NCBI GenBank assembly: GCA_021299185.1
Contig: JAJTHZ010000103.1
Location: forward strand, 1 to 47,891
Length of the DNA stretch: 47,891 nt
Direction of reading: 5' to 3'
From: Lysobacteraceae bacterium
GTDB taxonomy: Bacteria; Pseudomonadota; Gammaproteobacteria; Xanthomonadales; Ahniellaceae
Numbering within the stretch: position 1 is the stretch's first letter; each line of letters begins with the position of its first letter. The notes under the pieces were generated by a model. It did not search any database, was not told where the DNA came from, and saw only the letters and a program-made list of their open reading frames with translations. Shown here one piece after another: positions 9,660 through 20,313 of this stretch. The position numbers were made by a program, and so were the translations under genes.

Positions 9660-10865
9660 ATGGCCTTCGACTGGCAGGCATCGGTGCAGGCCCTGCGGCG
9701 CGACGAGCTGCCGGGCGAGTACGACCTGCCGCTGGCGGTGGGCGCGCTGCTGCTCGCGGCGTTCGGCCTGGTGATGGTCGGTTCGGCATCGATCTCGATC
9801 GCCGAGGGCGAAGGCGTCGGCCCGTTCGGCATCCTCACCAAGCACGCGGTGTTCCTGTGCGGCGGCGGCGTGCTGGCGCTGCTGCTGATGCGCGTGCCGC
9901 TGAAGGTGCTCGACGACAACAGCCGGCTGCTGCTCCTGCTGTGCTTCCTGATGTTGCTGGCGGTGCTGGTGCCGGGCCTCGGGCGGCGCATCAACGGCGC
10001 CACGCGCTGGCTCAACCTCGGCGTGATGGGCTTCCAGGTGGTGGAGGCAGCGAAGCTGCTGCTGGTGATCTACCTCGCCTCCTACATGGTGCGGTTCGCG
10101 ACCCAGTTGCGCACCTCGGTGGCGGGCATCCTCAAGCCGCTGGGCGTGCTGGCGCTGGTGGTGCTGCTGTTGCTGCTGCAGCCGGACTTCGGGTCCGCGG
10201 TGCTGGTCTGCGCGATCGTGGTCGGGATGATCTGGCTCGGCGGCGCGCGCGCGCGCGACCTCGGCGGACTGGCCCTGCTGGGCATGCCGGTGATGGCGAT
10301 CGCGGCGCTGGCCGAGCCGTACCGCGTCAAGCGCCTGACCTCGTTCCTCGACCCCTTCGCCGATCCGTTCCGCGACGGCTTCCAGTTGAGCCAGGCACTG
10401 ATCGCGATCGGCCGCGGCGAGTGGTTCGGGGTCGGGCTCGGCGGCTCGGTGCAGAAGCTCTACTACCTGCCGGAGGCGCACAACGACTTCATCCTCGCGG
10501 TGATCGCCGAGGAGCTCGGCCTCGCCGGGGTGGTGCTGGTGCTCGCGCTGTTCACCCTGATCTGCACGCGTTGCTTCCGCATCGGCTTGCGCGCCGTCGA
10601 GCAGGGGCAGGCGTTCGCCGGCTACTGCGCCTTCGGCGTCGGCCTGTGGCTGGCGGTGCAGGCCGGGGTGTCGATCGGGGTCAACCTCGGCGTGCTGCCG
10701 ACCAAGGGCCTGACCCTGCCGCTGGTCAGCGCCGGCGGTTCCTCGGTGCTGATGACCTGCGCCGCGCTCGGGCTGGTGCTGCGGGTCGGCTACGAGGTCA
10801 CGCGGCGCGCGAACGAACTCGCGCTGGAGCGCGTCGACGACGCCGCGCCGGGAGCGACCGCATGA
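9660..10865 (+). CDS. ftsW: Septal peptidoglycan polymerase FtsW
   Basis: A 401-residue SEDS-family membrane protein that polymerises glycan strands from lipid II at the septum with FtsI. About ten membrane helices are visible. SEDS landmarks include INGATRWLNLGVMGFQVVEAAK, LLLLQPDFGSAVLV, SFLDPFADPFRDGFQLSQALIAIGRG, split here over the loop, and HNDFILAVIAEELGL. The closing GLTLPLVSAGGSSVLM matches the FtsW/RodA signature. The divisome context and the neighbouring murG favour FtsW over RodA. The end overlaps murG by 4 bp. Confidence 0.96.
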   Translation: MAFDWQASVQALRRDELPGEYDLPLAVGALLLAAFGLVMVGSASISIAEGEGVGPFGILTKHAVFLCGGGVLALLLMRVPLKVLDDNSRLLLLLCFLMLLAVLVPGLGRRINGATRWLNLGVMGFQVVEAAKLLLVIYLASYMVRFATQLRTSVAGILKPLGVLALVVLLLLLQPDFGSAVLVCAIVVGMIWLGGARARDLGGLALLGMPVMAIAALAEPYRVKRLTSFLDPFADPFRDGFQLSQALIAIGRGEWFGVGLGGSVQKLYYLPEAHNDFILAVIAEELGLAGVVLVLALFTLICTRCFRIGLRAVEQGQAFAGYCAFGVGLWLAVQAGVSIGVNLGVLPTKGLTLPLVSAGGSSVLMTCAALGLVLRVGYEVTRRANELALERVDDAAPGATA

Positions 10866-11932
10866 GCGCGCCGGTGCTGGTCATGGCCGGCGGGACCGGC
10901 GGCCACATCTTCCCCGGGCTCGCGGTGGCCGACGAACTGCGCGCGCGCGGCGTGCCGGTGGTCTGGCTCGGCGGCTCCAGCGGACTCGAGACGACCCTGG
11001 TGCCGAAGGCCGGCCTGCCGCTGGAGCAGGTGACGATGGCCGGCGTGCGCGGCAAGAGAATTCGAACCCTCATGGCGGCGCCCTGGCAGCTGGCGCGCGC
11101 CGTGCTGCAGGCCCTGGCAATCATCAAGCGCCACCGCCCGCGCGCCGCGATCGCCTTCGGCGGCTACGCCAGCGCGCCCGGCGGCGTGGCGGCGCGGCTG
11201 TTCGGCGTGCCGCTGCTGGTGCACGAACAGAACCGCGTGCCCGGGCTGACCAACCGCCTGCTGGCGCGCCTCGCGCGCCGCGTGCTGTGCGGCTTCCCCG
11301 GCACCTTCCGTCACGACGCGGGCGCGGTCGGTAACCCGGTGCGCGCACCGATCGCCGCGCTGCCACCACCGTCCGAGCGTCTCGCCGGTCGCTCCGGCGC
11401 GCTGCGCGTGCTGGTGCTCGGTGGCAGCCAGGGCGCGCGCGCGCTAAATCGCGCGCTGCCGGTGGCGCTGGCGCGGCTGCCCGCGGGCGGCTTCGACGTG
11501 CGCCACCAGGCGGGCCGTGCCGGCATCGACGACGCGCGCGCCGCCTACGCGCAGGCCGGGGTGGTCGCGCAGATCGACGCGTTCGTCGACGACATGGCCG
11601 CGGCCTATGCCTGGGCCGACGTGGTCGTGTGCCGCGCCGGTGCGCTCACCCTGGCGGAGTTGTGCGCGGCCGGCGTCGGCGCGGTGCTGGTGCCGTTCCC
11701 GCACGCGGTCGACGACCACCAGACGCGCAACGCCGAATACCTGGTCGAGCGTGGCGCGGCGATCCTGCGACCGGAAGGCCCGCAACTCGCCGAAGCGCTG
11801 GCCACGACGCTCGCCGACCTCGCCGCCGACCGTGGCGTGGTCCTCGGCATGGCCGAAGCGGCGCGCCGCATCGCCGCGCCCGACGCCGCGCGGCGCATCG
11901 CCGACGCCTGCCTCGAGGAGGCCCGCCCATGA
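10862..11932 (+). CDS. murG: UDP-GlcNAc:lipid I N-acetylglucosaminyltransferase
   Basis: A 356-residue GT-B glycosyltransferase at the cytoplasmic membrane face that converts lipid I to lipid II. The N-terminal domain begins [20 protein letters not shown], the lipid I-binding glycine-rich loop. The C-terminal domain carries [13 protein letters not shown] and the UDP-GlcNAc-binding stretch [17 protein letters not shown] followed by [17 protein letters not shown] 10862 overlaps the ftsW stop; the 3' end overlaps murC by 4 bp. Length is typical. Confidence 0.97.
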   Translation: MSAPVLVMAGGTGGHIFPGLAVADELRARGVPVVWLGGSSGLETTLVPKAGLPLEQVTMAGVRGKRIRTLMAAPWQLARAVLQALAIIKRHRPRAAIAFGGYASAPGGVAARLFGVPLLVHEQNRVPGLTNRLLARLARRVLCGFPGTFRHDAGAVGNPVRAPIAALPPPSERLAGRSGALRVLVLGGSQGARALNRALPVALARLPAGGFDVRHQAGRAGIDDARAAYAQAGVVAQIDAFVDDMAAAYAWADVVVCRAGALTLAELCAAGVGAVLVPFPHAVDDHQTRNAEYLVERGAAILRPEGPQLAEALATTLADLAADRGVVLGMAEAARRIAAPDAARRIADACLEEARP

Positions 11933-13368
11933 CCCTGCGCCGGATGGCCGACCACGCCGACCTGATGCGCGCGTACGCGCGCGTGCACTTCGTCGGCATC
12001 GGTGGCGTCGGCATGAGCGGCATCGCCGAGGTGCTGGCCACGCTCGGCTACCAGGTGTCCGGCTCCGACCAGGGCGAGAATGCGACCACCCGGCGGCTCG
12101 CCGCCGCCGGCGTGCGCGTGCACCGCGGGCACGATGCCGCGCACGTCGCCGACGCCGACGTGCTGGTGGTCTCCAGCGCGATCCGGCCGGACAACCCGGA
12201 ACTCGTCGCCGCGCGCGAGCGCCGCATCCCGGTGGTGCCGCGCGCGGAGATGCTGGGCGAGGTGATGCGCCTGAAGACCGGCATCGCGGTCGCCGGCACG
12301 CACGGCAAGACCACCACCACCAGCCTCTGCGCCTCGGTGCTGGCCGAGGGCGGGCTCGACCCCACCTTCGTGATCGGCGGGCAGTTGAACTCCGCCGGCA
12401 CCAACGCGCGCCTCGGCCAGGGCCGCTTCTTGGTCGCGGAAGCCGACGAGAGCGACGGCTCCTTCCTGCTGCTGGCGCCGGCGATCGCGATCGTCACCAA
12501 CATCGACGCCGACCACCTCGAGAACTACGGCGGCGACTTCGACCGCGTGCGCCAGGCGTTCTCCGACTTCCTGCACCACCTGCCGTTCTACGGCCTCGCG
12601 ATCCTGTGCGTGGACGACGCCGAGACCGCGGCGCTCGCCCGGCAGACGCCGCGCAACACGATGACCTACGGCACCGGCGAAGACGCCGACGTTCGCGCCA
12701 CCGACATCCGCCAGGACGGTTTCGCGATGGCCTTCGACCTGCACCTGCCGCAGCGCGCGGCGCCGCTGCCGGTCACGCTCAACCTGCCCGGCCGGCACAA
12801 CGTGCTCAACGCGCTGGCCGCCGCCGCGCTCGGCTGGCAACTGGGCGTGTCCGACGACGCGATCGCGCGTGCGCTGGCCGGCTTCCGCGGCGTCGGCCGC
12901 CGCTTCCACCGCCATGGCGAGATCCGCGTCGCCGACGGCCACGCGATGCTGGTCGACGACTACGGCCACCACCCGCGCGAACTCGCCGCCGTGTTCGCCG
13001 CCGCCCGCGGCGGCTGGCCGCGGCGGCGCCTGGTGGTGGGCTTCCAGCCGCATCGCTACACGCGCACGCGCGACCTGCTGGACGACTTCGCCGAGGTGCT
13101 CTCGGGCGCCGACGTCCTGGTGCTGACCGAGGTCTACCCGGCCGGCGAGGCGCCGATCCGCAACGCCGACGGCAAGGCGCTGGCGCGCGCCGTGCGCGCG
13201 CGCGGCAAGGTCGACCCGGTGCTGGTGAAGTCGGCGAAGGACCTGCCCGCGGCGCTGGCGCCGATCGCGCGCGACGGCGACCTCGTGGTCCTGCTCGGTG
13301 CCGGCGACATCGGTGCGGTCGCCGCCGACCTCGGCCACAAGGGCACGCTGCCGGAGGTGTCGCCGTGA
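11929..13368 (+). CDS. murC: UDP-MurNAc:L-alanine ligase
   Basis: A 479-residue Mur ligase that adds the first stem-peptide residue. The N-terminal Rossmann motif is [18 protein letters not shown], the ATP loop is [11 protein letters not shown], and [21 protein letters not shown] and [10 protein letters not shown] follow in the usual order. ATG 11929 overlaps murG. The stop overlaps the ddlB GTG start, continuing the translationally coupled chain. No unusual residues were noticed. Confidence 0.97.
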   Translation: MTLRRMADHADLMRAYARVHFVGIGGVGMSGIAEVLATLGYQVSGSDQGENATTRRLAAAGVRVHRGHDAAHVADADVLVVSSAIRPDNPELVAARERRIPVVPRAEMLGEVMRLKTGIAVAGTHGKTTTTSLCASVLAEGGLDPTFVIGGQLNSAGTNARLGQGRFLVAEADESDGSFLLLAPAIAIVTNIDADHLENYGGDFDRVRQAFSDFLHHLPFYGLAILCVDDAETAALARQTPRNTMTYGTGEDADVRATDIRQDGFAMAFDLHLPQRAAPLPVTLNLPGRHNVLNALAAAALGWQLGVSDDAIARALAGFRGVGRRFHRHGEIRVADGHAMLVDDYGHHPRELAAVFAAARGGWPRRRLVVGFQPHRYTRTRDLLDDFAEVLSGADVLVLTEVYPAGEAPIRNADGKALARAVRARGKVDPVLVKSAKDLPAALAPIARDGDLVVLLGAGDIGAVAADLGHKGTLPEVSP

Positions 13369-14306
13369 GGCGGATCACCGACCCGCGCGACTTCGGCCGC
13401 GTCGCGGTGGCGCTGGGTGGCACCTCGTCGGAACGCGAGGTGTCGCTGAATTCCGGCGCCAACGTGCTCGAGGCGCTGCGTGCGCGCGGCATCGACGCCC
13501 AGCCCGTCGACGGCATCCCGGCGCTGATCGAAGCCGCGCAGGCGCGCCGCATCGACCGCGTGTTCAACGTGCTGCACGGTCACCGCGGCGGCGGCGAGGA
13601 CGGCGTGCTGCAGGGCGCGCTGGAGGCGCTGGGCGTGCCCTACACCGGCTCCGGCGTGCTGGCGTCCGCGCTGTCGATGGACAAGATCCGCAGCAAGCAG
13701 GTGTGGATCGCGCTCGGCCTGCCCACGCCGCGCTACGTGCGCCATCGTCCGGGCGACGACGTGCGCCTGGCGGTGAACGAGCTCGGCCTGCCGGTGGTGG
13801 TCAAGCCGGCCAACGAGGGCTCCAGCGTCGGCATCAGCCGCGTGTTCGGCGAAGCCGACCTGCCGGCCGCGGTCGCGCTGGCCGCCCGCTACGACGGCGA
13901 ACTGCTGATCGAACAGCTCGTCGTCGGCGGCGAGTACACGGTCGGCATCCTCGGCGACGAGGCGCTGCCGTCGATCCGCATCGTGCCGGCGGGCGAGTAC
14001 TACGACTACCACGCCAAGTACGTCAGCGACGACACGCAGTACCTGTGCCCCGGCCTGGCTGGCGCCGCCGAGGCGGAGATCCGCGCGCTGGCGCTGGCCG
14101 CGTTCCGCACCCTCGGCTGCAGCGGCTGGGGGCGGGTCGACGTGATGCGCGACCGCGAGGGCCGCAACTTCCTGCTCGAGGTCAACACCGCGCCCGGCAT
14201 GACCAGCCACAGCCTGGTGCCGAAGGCCGCGCGCGCGGTCGGCATCGACTTCGAGACCCTGTGCTGGCGGGTGCTCGAGTCGAGCTTCCGCGGGGAGGGC
14301 GCATGA
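13365..14306 (+). CDS. ddlB: D-alanine:D-alanine ligase
   Basis: A 313-residue ATP-grasp enzyme making the D-Ala-D-Ala used by MurF. Motifs are [17 protein letters not shown] at the N-terminus, [47 protein letters not shown] (ATP-grasp) and [21 protein letters not shown] at the metal and product site. GTG 13365 overlaps the murC stop. The Tyr in the YYDYHAKY loop is consistent with D-Ala-D-Ala rather than D-Ala-D-lactate ligation. The end overlaps ftsQ by 4 bp. Confidence 0.96.
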   Translation: MRRITDPRDFGRVAVALGGTSSEREVSLNSGANVLEALRARGIDAQPVDGIPALIEAAQARRIDRVFNVLHGHRGGGEDGVLQGALEALGVPYTGSGVLASALSMDKIRSKQVWIALGLPTPRYVRHRPGDDVRLAVNELGLPVVVKPANEGSSVGISRVFGEADLPAAVALAARYDGELLIEQLVVGGEYTVGILGDEALPSIRIVPAGEYYDYHAKYVSDDTQYLCPGLAGAAEAEIRALALAAFRTLGCSGWGRVDVMRDREGRNFLLEVNTAPGMTSHSLVPKAARAVGIDFETLCWRVLESSFRGEGA

Positions 14307-15067
14307 AGCGCGCCGCCGGCAACGCGATGGTGAAACTGCTGGCCTGGACGCTGGCCGCGGCGGTCATCGCGCTGCCGCTGGTCGGTGCACTCAACGGCTG
14401 GTTCGCCGCCGAACGCTGGCCGTTCCGCCAGTTGCGCATTGACGCCGCGTTCGAGCGGGTCAACGCCGAGCAGGTGCGTGCGGCCGTCGCGCAGCGGCTC
14501 GAGCCCGGCTTCTTCGCCACCGATCTCGCCGCGGTGCGCGCGGCGGTGGAGCAGGTGCCGTGGGTCGAGCGCGCCGAAGTGCGGCGCCGCTGGCCGGACC
14601 AGCTGGAGGTGCGCCTCGTCGAGCGGCGCGCGGCCGCCGCCTGGGCCGACGGCCGGCTGGTCGCGGAGGACGGCGCGCTGTTCGAAGTGCCGGGCGACAC
14701 CGTGCCCGGCGGGCTGCCGGTGCTCGACGGTCCCGCCGACCGCGCGGCCGAGATGCTCACCTTCCTGCGCAGCGTGGAGTCGATGATGCGCGGCAGCGGG
14801 CTGGCGCCCGCGCGCCTGTCGCTGAGCGCGCGCGGCAGCTGGCAGCTCGCCACCTACGACGGCGCGGCGATCGTGCTCGGCCGCGAGCAGCCGTCGGAAC
14901 GCCTGCGGCGCTTCCTCGATGCGCTGCGCCAGATCGACGGCAGCGCCGGCCTGGTGCTGGTGCGCGCCGACCTCCGCTACGCCAACGGCTTCGCGGTGGA
15001 GTGGCGGCAGTCGCCGCCGCCGCCGCCGGCTCCCGCCATCCCCGACGAACCCGCGCCGCAGGCCTGA
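14303..15067 (+). CDS. ftsQ: Cell division protein FtsQ
   Basis: A 254-residue bitopic protein. A cytoplasmic tail of about 10 residues is followed by one membrane helix (about 11-32). Next come the POTRA domain starting near [18 protein letters not shown] and the beta-domain with [24 protein letters not shown], the best conserved stretch of the family. The C-terminus ends in a Pro-rich tail. FtsQ links the FtsL-FtsB complex to the divisome. ATG 14303 overlaps the ddlB stop. Confidence 0.95.
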   Translation: MKRAAGNAMVKLLAWTLAAAVIALPLVGALNGWFAAERWPFRQLRIDAAFERVNAEQVRAAVAQRLEPGFFATDLAAVRAAVEQVPWVERAEVRRRWPDQLEVRLVERRAAAAWADGRLVAEDGALFEVPGDTVPGGLPVLDGPADRAAEMLTFLRSVESMMRGSGLAPARLSLSARGSWQLATYDGAAIVLGREQPSERLRRFLDALRQIDGSAGLVLVRADLRYANGFAVEWRQSPPPPPAPAIPDEPAPQA

Positions 15068-15069
15068 GC

Positions 15070-16314
15070 ATGCCCCGCAAGTCCGAACACAAGACGCTCC
15101 TGGTCGGCCTCGACATCGGCACCTCGAAGATCGTCGCCATCGTGGGCGAGCACGCGCCGGGCGAGCCGGTCGAGGTGATCGGCATCGGCACCCATCCCTC
15201 GAAGGGCATGAAGCGCGGCGTGGTGGTGGACATCGAGTCCACCACGCAGGCGATCCAGCGCGCGGTGGAGGAGGCCGAACTGATGGCCGGCTGCGAGATC
15301 CGCTCGGTGTACGCGGGGATCAGCGGCAGCCACATCCGCAGTCTCAACTCGCAGGGCGTGGTGGCGATCCGCGACAAGGAAGTGACCGACGGCGACGTCG
15401 AGCGCGTGCTGGACGCCGCCCGCGCGGTGGCGATCCCGGCCGACCAGCGCATCCTGCACGTGCTGCCGCAGGAGTACGTGATCGACGAGCAGGAAGGCAT
15501 CCGCCACCCGACCGGGATGAGCGGCGTGCGCCTCGAGGCGCGCGTGCACCTGGTCACCGGCGCGATGAGCGCGGCGCAGAACATCTCCAAGTGCGTGACG
15601 CGCTGCGGGCTGGCGGTCGACGACCTGATCCTGCAGCAGCTGGCCTCGTCGTACTCGGTGCTGACCCAGGACGAGAAAGACCTCGGCGTGGCGCTGGTCG
15701 ACATCGGCGCCGGCACCACCGACGTCGCGGTGTTCACCCAGGGCGCGATCCGCCACACCGCCTCGCTCGGCGTGGCCGGCGACCAGGTCACCAACGACAT
15801 CGCCTTCGCGTTCCGCACGCCGACGCCGTTCGCGGAGGAGATCAAGGTCAAGTACGCCTGCGCGCTGGCGCAGCTCGCGCGCCCGGAGGAGACCATCGAG
15901 GTCACCAGCGTCGGCGACCGCCCGCCGCGGCGGCTCGCCCGGCAGATGCTCGCCGAGGTGGTACAGAAGCGCTACGAGGAGATCTTCGAGATGGTGCAGG
16001 CCGAACTGCGCCGCTCCGGCTACGAGGAACTCATCGCCGCCGGCGTGGTGCTCACCGGCGGCGGCTCGAAGATGGAAGGCGTGGTCGAACTGGCCGAAGA
16101 GATGCTGCACATGCCGGTGCGCGTCGGCGTGCCCGCGTTCGTCACCGGCTTGTCCGACGTGGTCAGCAACGAGATCCACGCCACCGGCGTCGGCCTGCTG
16201 CTGTACGGCGCGCGGCAGGGCGTGGGCGCGCCGCGCCCCGCCACCGCGGCGACCGGCGAGGCCGGCAGCACGCCTTGGCACAAGTTCAAGAAGTGGTTCA
16301 GTGGGGAATTCTAG
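15070..16314 (+). CDS. ftsA: Cell division protein FtsA
   Basis: A 414-residue actin-like ATPase that tethers FtsZ to the membrane and recruits later divisome proteins. The start at ATG 15070 follows the ftsQ stop by 2 bases. Motifs are [17 protein letters not shown] (phosphate 1), the 1C SHS2 region around residues 85-160, [15 protein letters not shown] (phosphate 2) and [13 protein letters not shown] (adenosine). The C-terminus [12 protein letters not shown] is the expected membrane-targeting amphipathic helix. It is followed by a 124-bp gap before ftsZ that carries two GGGCCC-type heptamers. Confidence 0.97.
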   Translation: MPRKSEHKTLLVGLDIGTSKIVAIVGEHAPGEPVEVIGIGTHPSKGMKRGVVVDIESTTQAIQRAVEEAELMAGCEIRSVYAGISGSHIRSLNSQGVVAIRDKEVTDGDVERVLDAARAVAIPADQRILHVLPQEYVIDEQEGIRHPTGMSGVRLEARVHLVTGAMSAAQNISKCVTRCGLAVDDLILQQLASSYSVLTQDEKDLGVALVDIGAGTTDVAVFTQGAIRHTASLGVAGDQVTNDIAFAFRTPTPFAEEIKVKYACALAQLARPEETIEVTSVGDRPPRRLARQMLAEVVQKRYEEIFEMVQAELRRSGYEELIAAGVVLTGGGSKMEGVVELAEEMLHMPVRVGVPAFVTGLSDVVSNEIHATGVGLLLYGARQGVGAPRPATAATGEAGSTPWHKFKKWFSGEF

Positions 16315-16327
16315 GGCCCTGGGCCCA
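16314..16327. repeat. Two-unit GGGCCCT/GGGCCCA heptamer
   Basis: GGGCCCT followed by GGGCCCA begins at the last base of the ftsA stop codon. It matches the heptamers of the two arrays near 1738 and 1910. It is palindromic and could form a short hairpin in the ftsA-ftsZ spacer. Confidence 0.6.
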
Positions 16328-16438
16328 GTCCAGGGAAAACGCGGCAAGCGACACGCACCACGCAACACGCACCAACGGCAGTCACTAGAAAAAAACGAGC
16401 AGCACACACGCACGAAACGACACACGGAGGATGGGAAA

Positions 16439-17659
16439 ATGTTCGAACTCGTCGAATCGGCCGCGCCGAACGCGGTCATCAAGGTCATCGGGGTGGGCGG
16501 CGGCGGCGGCAACGCGGTCAACCACATGCTCGGGGCCAACATCGAGGGCGTGGAGTTCGTCTGCGCCAACACCGACGCGCAGGCGATCAAGGCCTGCCCG
16601 GCCAAGACGGTGCTGCAACTCGGCGGCCACGTGACCAAGGGCCTCGGCGCGGGCGCCAACCCCGAGGTCGGCCGCCAGGCCGCGCTCGAGGACCGCGAGC
16701 GCATCGTCGCCACCCTGCAGGGCGCCGACATGGTGTTCATCACCGCCGGCATGGGCGGTGGCACCGGCACCGGCGCAGCCCCGGTGGTGGCGCAACTGGC
16801 CAAGGAGATGGGCATCCTCACCGTCGCCGTGGTCACCAAGCCGTTCCCGTTCGAGGGCCGGCGCCGCATGCAGGTGGCGCTCAAGGGCATCGAGGAGCTC
16901 TCGCACCACGTCGACTCCCTGATCACCATCCCCAACGAGAAGCTGCTCACGGTGCTCGGCCGCGAGGTCAATTTCCTCAACGCCTTCCGCGCCGCCAACG
17001 ACGTGCTGCTCGGCGCCGTGCAGGGCATCGCCGACCTGATCACCCGCCCGGGCCTGATCAACGTCGACTTCGCCGACGTGCGGACCGTGATGAGCGAGAT
17101 GGGCATGGCGATGATGGGCTCCGGCACCGGCCGCGGCGACGACCGCGCGCTGGCCGCCGCCGAGGCCGCGGTGTCCAACCCGCTGCTCGACGACATCAAC
17201 CTGTCCGGCGCCTGCGGCATCCTGGTCAACATCACCGCCGGTGCGAACTTCACCATGCGCGAGTTCGAGGAGATCGGCCGCACGGTCGAGGAGTTCGCCT
17301 CCGAGGACGCGACCGTGGTGATCGGCACCGTGCTCGACCCGGACATGCAGGACGACGTGCGCGTCACCGTGGTCGCCACCGGCCTCAACCGGCAGGTCGC
17401 CCAGGTGCGCCCGCCGGTCGTGGCCCCGCGCGAGGTCGCCCGCGAGCCGGTGGCGGAGCGCCCGCCGGTGCGTGTGGTCCGCACCGGCACCGGCGGCGCG
17501 GCCGACTTCACCTATGGTGGCCGCATGGGCTCGACCGGCCGCCCCGGCGGCGCCGCTGCGGCTTCCAGCGCGGCCAGCGAGCCGGCCGCGGTCCCGGCCG
17601 CTTCGCCGCCCGACGACTACCTCGACATCCCGGCCTTCCTCCGCCGCCAGGCCGACTGA
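16439..17659 (+). CDS. ftsZ: Cell division GTPase FtsZ
   Basis: A 406-residue tubulin homologue that forms the Z ring. ATG 16439 lies 8 bases after a strong GGAGG at 16426-16430; a nearer ATG at 16431 is out of frame and too close to the site. Motifs are [17 protein letters not shown], the tubulin signature [13 protein letters not shown], the T7-loop [11 protein letters not shown] and the GTP-binding [13 protein letters not shown] Gly/Ala-rich linker (about residues 320-390) leads to the conserved C-terminal peptide [13 protein letters not shown] that binds FtsA and ZipA. It has its own spacer, so ftsZ-specific promoters upstream are possible. Confidence 0.98.
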   Translation: MFELVESAAPNAVIKVIGVGGGGGNAVNHMLGANIEGVEFVCANTDAQAIKACPAKTVLQLGGHVTKGLGAGANPEVGRQAALEDRERIVATLQGADMVFITAGMGGGTGTGAAPVVAQLAKEMGILTVAVVTKPFPFEGRRRMQVALKGIEELSHHVDSLITIPNEKLLTVLGREVNFLNAFRAANDVLLGAVQGIADLITRPGLINVDFADVRTVMSEMGMAMMGSGTGRGDDRALAAAEAAVSNPLLDDINLSGACGILVNITAGANFTMREFEEIGRTVEEFASEDATVVIGTVLDPDMQDDVRVTVVATGLNRQVAQVRPPVVAPREVAREPVAERPPVRVVRTGTGGAADFTYGGRMGSTGRPGGAAAASSAASEPAAVPAASPPDDYLDIPAFLRRQAD

Positions 17660-17701
17660 TCCCGCGCGCGGGCGCCGCCGGCGCCCGCGACGTGCGATCC
17701 A

Positions 17702-17743
17702 CCCCGCCGCGCGAATCCCATCCGCGCGCGGCGGGGTTTCCTT
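17702..17743 (+). terminator. Rho-independent terminator after ftsZ
   Basis: CCCCGCCGCGCG pairs with CGCGCGGCGGGG across a short loop and is followed by TTTCCTTT. It closes the dcw operon and separates it from lpxC. Confidence 0.82.
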
Positions 17744-17778
17744 TGCCGAGGCCCGAACGGCCATTGCAGGCCGTGACT

Positions 17779-17798
17779 TTGTTGCGTCGGCGCAACAA
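17779..17798. promoter_or_regulatory. Perfect inverted repeat upstream of lpxC
   Basis: TTGTTGCG and CGCAACAA flank a TCGG centre, giving 8-bp arms. It is about 30 bp upstream of the candidate lpxC -35 box, in a place suited to an operator or to a small hairpin. No regulator is known to me for this motif. Confidence 0.4.
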
Positions 17799-17825
17799 CT
17801 GTGGGCTTTTCGACCTGTTTACCGT

Positions 17826-17853
17826 TTGCCACACATGACCGCTGTGTTATCGT
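17826..17853 (+). promoter_or_regulatory. Candidate lpxC promoter
   Basis: TTGCCA (17826-17831), a 16-bp spacer and TATCGT (17848-17853), about 42 bp before the lpxC ATG. It is the best sigma-70-like pair after the ftsZ terminator. Confidence 0.45.
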
Positions 17854-17895
17854 GCGGCGCTGTGCCGTCCTCTGCCCCGAGGAATCCATAACAAT

Positions 17896-18807
17896 ATGAT
17901 CAGGCAGCGCACGCTCAAGAACGTGATCCGCGCCACTGGCGTCGGTATCCACACGGGCGACAAGGTGTACATGACCCTGCGTCCGGCCGCGCCCGATGCC
18001 GGCATCGTCTTCCGCCGTGTCGACCTGCCGCAGGCGGTCGAGATCAAGGCCTGCCCCGAACTCGTCGGCGAAACCAGCCTCTCCACCACCCTGGTGCGGG
18101 ACGGCGTGCGCGTGTCGACGGTCGAGCACCTGCTGTCGGCGATGGCCGGCCTCGGCATCGACAACGCCTACGTCGACCTGTCCGCGGCCGAAGTGCCGAT
18201 CATGGACGGCTCGGCGGGTCCCTTCGTGTTCCTGCTGCAGTCGGCGGGCATCCACGAGCAGGAGAAGGCCAAGCGCTTCATCCGCATCAAGAAATCGATC
18301 ACCGTGCGGGACGGCGACAAGTGGGCGCGCTTCGACCCGTTCGACGGCTTCAAGGTCGGCTTTTCGATCGACTTCGACCACCCGATCTTCACCCACAAGA
18401 CGTCCACCGCCGAGATCGACTTCTCGACCACCTCGTTCGTGAAGGAAGTCTCCCGCGCGCGCACCTTCGGCTTCATGCGCGACATCGAGATGCTGCGCGA
18501 GCGCAACCTGGTGCTCGGCGGTTCGATGGACAACGCCATCGTGCTCGACGACTACCGCATCCTCAACGAGGACGGCCTGCGTTACGAGGACGAGTTCGTC
18601 AAGCACAAGATCCTCGACGCGATCGGGGACCTCTACCTGCTGGGCCACAGCCTGATCGGCGCGTTCTACGGCCACAAGTCGGGGCACCAGTTGAACAATC
18701 GCCTGCTGCGGGCCCTCCTCGCCGATGCCTCGGCGTGGGAAGAGGTGACCTACACCGACCCCGGCACGGCCCCGATCTCCTACGCCCACCCGGCGCAGGC
18801 GGTCTGA
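17896..18807 (+). CDS. lpxC: UDP-3-O-acyl-N-acetylglucosamine deacetylase
   Basis: A 303-residue zinc enzyme performing the committed step of lipid A synthesis. Zinc ligands are visible as His78 in [10 protein letters not shown], and His237 and Asp241 in [16 protein letters not shown]. The catalytic His264 lies in GHKSGH. The N-terminus [21 protein letters not shown] is standard. GAGGA lies upstream of ATG 17896. As in E. coli it follows ftsZ but is separated by a terminator and has its own promoter region. Length is normal. Confidence 0.97.
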   Translation: MIRQRTLKNVIRATGVGIHTGDKVYMTLRPAAPDAGIVFRRVDLPQAVEIKACPELVGETSLSTTLVRDGVRVSTVEHLLSAMAGLGIDNAYVDLSAAEVPIMDGSAGPFVFLLQSAGIHEQEKAKRFIRIKKSITVRDGDKWARFDPFDGFKVGFSIDFDHPIFTHKTSTAEIDFSTTSFVKEVSRARTFGFMRDIEMLRERNLVLGGSMDNAIVLDDYRILNEDGLRYEDEFVKHKILDAIGDLYLLGHSLIGAFYGHKSGHQLNNRLLRALLADASAWEEVTYTDPGTAPISYAHPAQAV

Positions 18808-18882
18808 CGCATCACGGTTCGGAATCGACGCCGCCGGCACGACCGGTGGTGCGGGCGGAATCTCCGCCGCGGAAACTGAGGT

Positions 18883-19338
18883 TCAGGCCAGGGAGGCCAG
18901 GCGTTGGAACAGGTCCCGCAGTTCGGGATCGTCAAGGATGGAGGCGGCTTGCCGGAGGTGCTCGGCGGCCGTGCTCGAAAGGGGCTTGCGCGGTGACGGG
19001 TCGTGGGGACGAACCGGCATCGGTGCCACTTTCACGGTGAGTTGGTCGATGGCCGTGCCGGTGAATCGGCTGGCCGCCGCGGTGATCGCGTCCTGCATGA
19101 GGCGGAGGCGCGTGGCCACGGCAGGCGAACTCGCCAGGAAGACGAGGCGCGCGCCTCGGACGTTGGCCAGCCGCACCTGCGGCGCGAACGTCGGCGGCAG
19201 CGCGCCACGCAGTGCCTGGTCGAGCGCCTCGAGGAGGCGAGCGTGCCCGACCAGACCGGCGAGTGCCGGGCCGGCTTTCGTGTCCATCGGGCGCGTCGGC
19301 CGGTCGGTGCTGGCAGGTCGGCGTTGCATGGCTCTCAT
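18883..19338 (-). CDS. dciA: DciA-type replicative helicase loader (DUF721)
   Basis: A 151-residue protein on the minus strand between lpxC and the M23 peptidase gene, the usual place for this family in Pseudomonas and xanthomonads. The DUF721 core runs from about residue 25 to 115: LVGHARLLEALDQALRGALPP, then VRLANVRGARLVFLASSPAVATRLRLMQ, split by a linker. The C-terminal stretch has helices ending ELRDLFQRLASL. DciA loads DnaB in the many bacteria that lack DnaC. The start could also be the in-frame ATG 9 bases in. The assignment rests on fold pattern and context. Confidence 0.82.
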   Translation of the reverse strand: MRAMQRRPASTDRPTRPMDTKAGPALAGLVGHARLLEALDQALRGALPPTFAPQVRLANVRGARLVFLASSPAVATRLRLMQDAITAAASRFTGTAIDQLTVKVAPMPVRPHDPSPRKPLSSTAAEHLRQAASILDDPELRDLFQRLASLA

Positions 19339-19383
19339 TACCGGACGTGGTCAAAACCGGACAAGGCGCAAGGCGAGAACCAC

Positions 19384-20313
19384 ATGAACATCATAATCGT
19401 CGCCAAGCCGCTGTCGTCGCCGAAAGTGGTGCGTTTGGGGGATCGGCGAATGATGGTGGTGGTGGCAACGGCCTGCTTGGCCGTGGCCGCCGTGTTGCTG
19501 GGCGCGGGCGCGCTGCTGGGCGCGACCGTGGTGGGACCGGGCCAGGCCCGGATCGAGATCGCGCAGGCGCGCGAACAACTTGAGCGCCAGGAGGCCGAAC
19601 TGACGCGCGTGCAGCAGTCGGTCGCGCGCGACATGGATGCGCTGGCCGTGCGGCTGGGCAAGCTGCAGGCCGAATCGATGCGCCTCAACGCGCTCGGCGA
19701 GCGGCTGGCCGCGGTCGGCAAGCTGGACGACGGTGAGTTCGACTTCACCGCCGAGCCCGGCCTCGGTGGCCCGAAGTCGGCCACGCCCTCGGTCTCGCTG
19801 TCCGCTGCCGAAGTCGACAGCGCGCTGGAACGCCTCGAGCAGCAGTTCGACCGCCAGTCGGCGCAACTGGGCATGCTGGAATCGGTGCTGTTCGACCGCG
19901 AGGTCGACCTCGGCCTGATGCCCGCCGGCCTGCCGGTCCGCACCGGCTACAAGTCGTCTGGCTTCGGCTATCGCACCGATCCGTTCACCGGCCGTCCGGA
20001 GTTCCACGGCGGGGTCGATTTCAACGGACCGCGCGGCTCCGACGTGGTGTCGGTCGCCGGCGGCGTCGTGTCCTACGCCGGCAAGAAGCCCGGCTACGGC
20101 AACGTGGTCGAGATCGACCACGGCAACGGCTACATGACCCGCTATGCGCACAACGACCGCAACCTGGTCGAGGTCGGCCAGCCGATCCGCGCCGGCGACC
20201 TGATCGCGAAGATGGGCTCCACCGGCCGCGCGACCGGGGTGCACGTGCACTTCGAGGTCTGGCTGAACGGGCGCCTGGTCAATCCTTCCGAGTACATCCG
20301 CGCCATCCGCTGA
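19384..20313 (+). CDS. M23-family (LytM) peptidoglycan metallopeptidase, membrane-anchored
   Basis: A 309-residue protein starting at ATG 19384, divergent from dciA with 45 bp between the starts. The N-terminus has one membrane helix (about residues 25-48). It is followed by a long coiled coil (about 55-110, with EQLERQEAELTRVQQSVARD). The LytM domain from about residue 180 shows SGFGYRTDPFTGRPEFHGGVDF with the zinc ligands His and Asp, and HVHFEVWLNGR with the other zinc and catalytic His residues. The catalytic set is intact, so it is likely an active endopeptidase rather than a degenerate EnvC-like activator. Genes of this type commonly precede secA in related bacteria. Confidence 0.9.
   Translation: MNIIIVAKPLSSPKVVRLGDRRMMVVVATACLAVAAVLLGAGALLGATVVGPGQARIEIAQAREQLERQEAELTRVQQSVARDMDALAVRLGKLQAESMRLNALGERLAAVGKLDDGEFDFTAEPGLGGPKSATPSVSLSAAEVDSALERLEQQFDRQSAQLGMLESVLFDREVDLGLMPAGLPVRTGYKSSGFGYRTDPFTGRPEFHGGVDFNGPRGSDVVSVAGGVVSYAGKKPGYGNVVEIDHGNGYMTRYAHNDRNLVEVGQPIRAGDLIAKMGSTGRATGVHVHFEVWLNGRLVNPSEYIRAIR

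Noticed and set aside
16431-16634. ATG 16431 as the ftsZ start
   Set aside because: It is out of frame with FtsZ and directly abuts the ribosome site.
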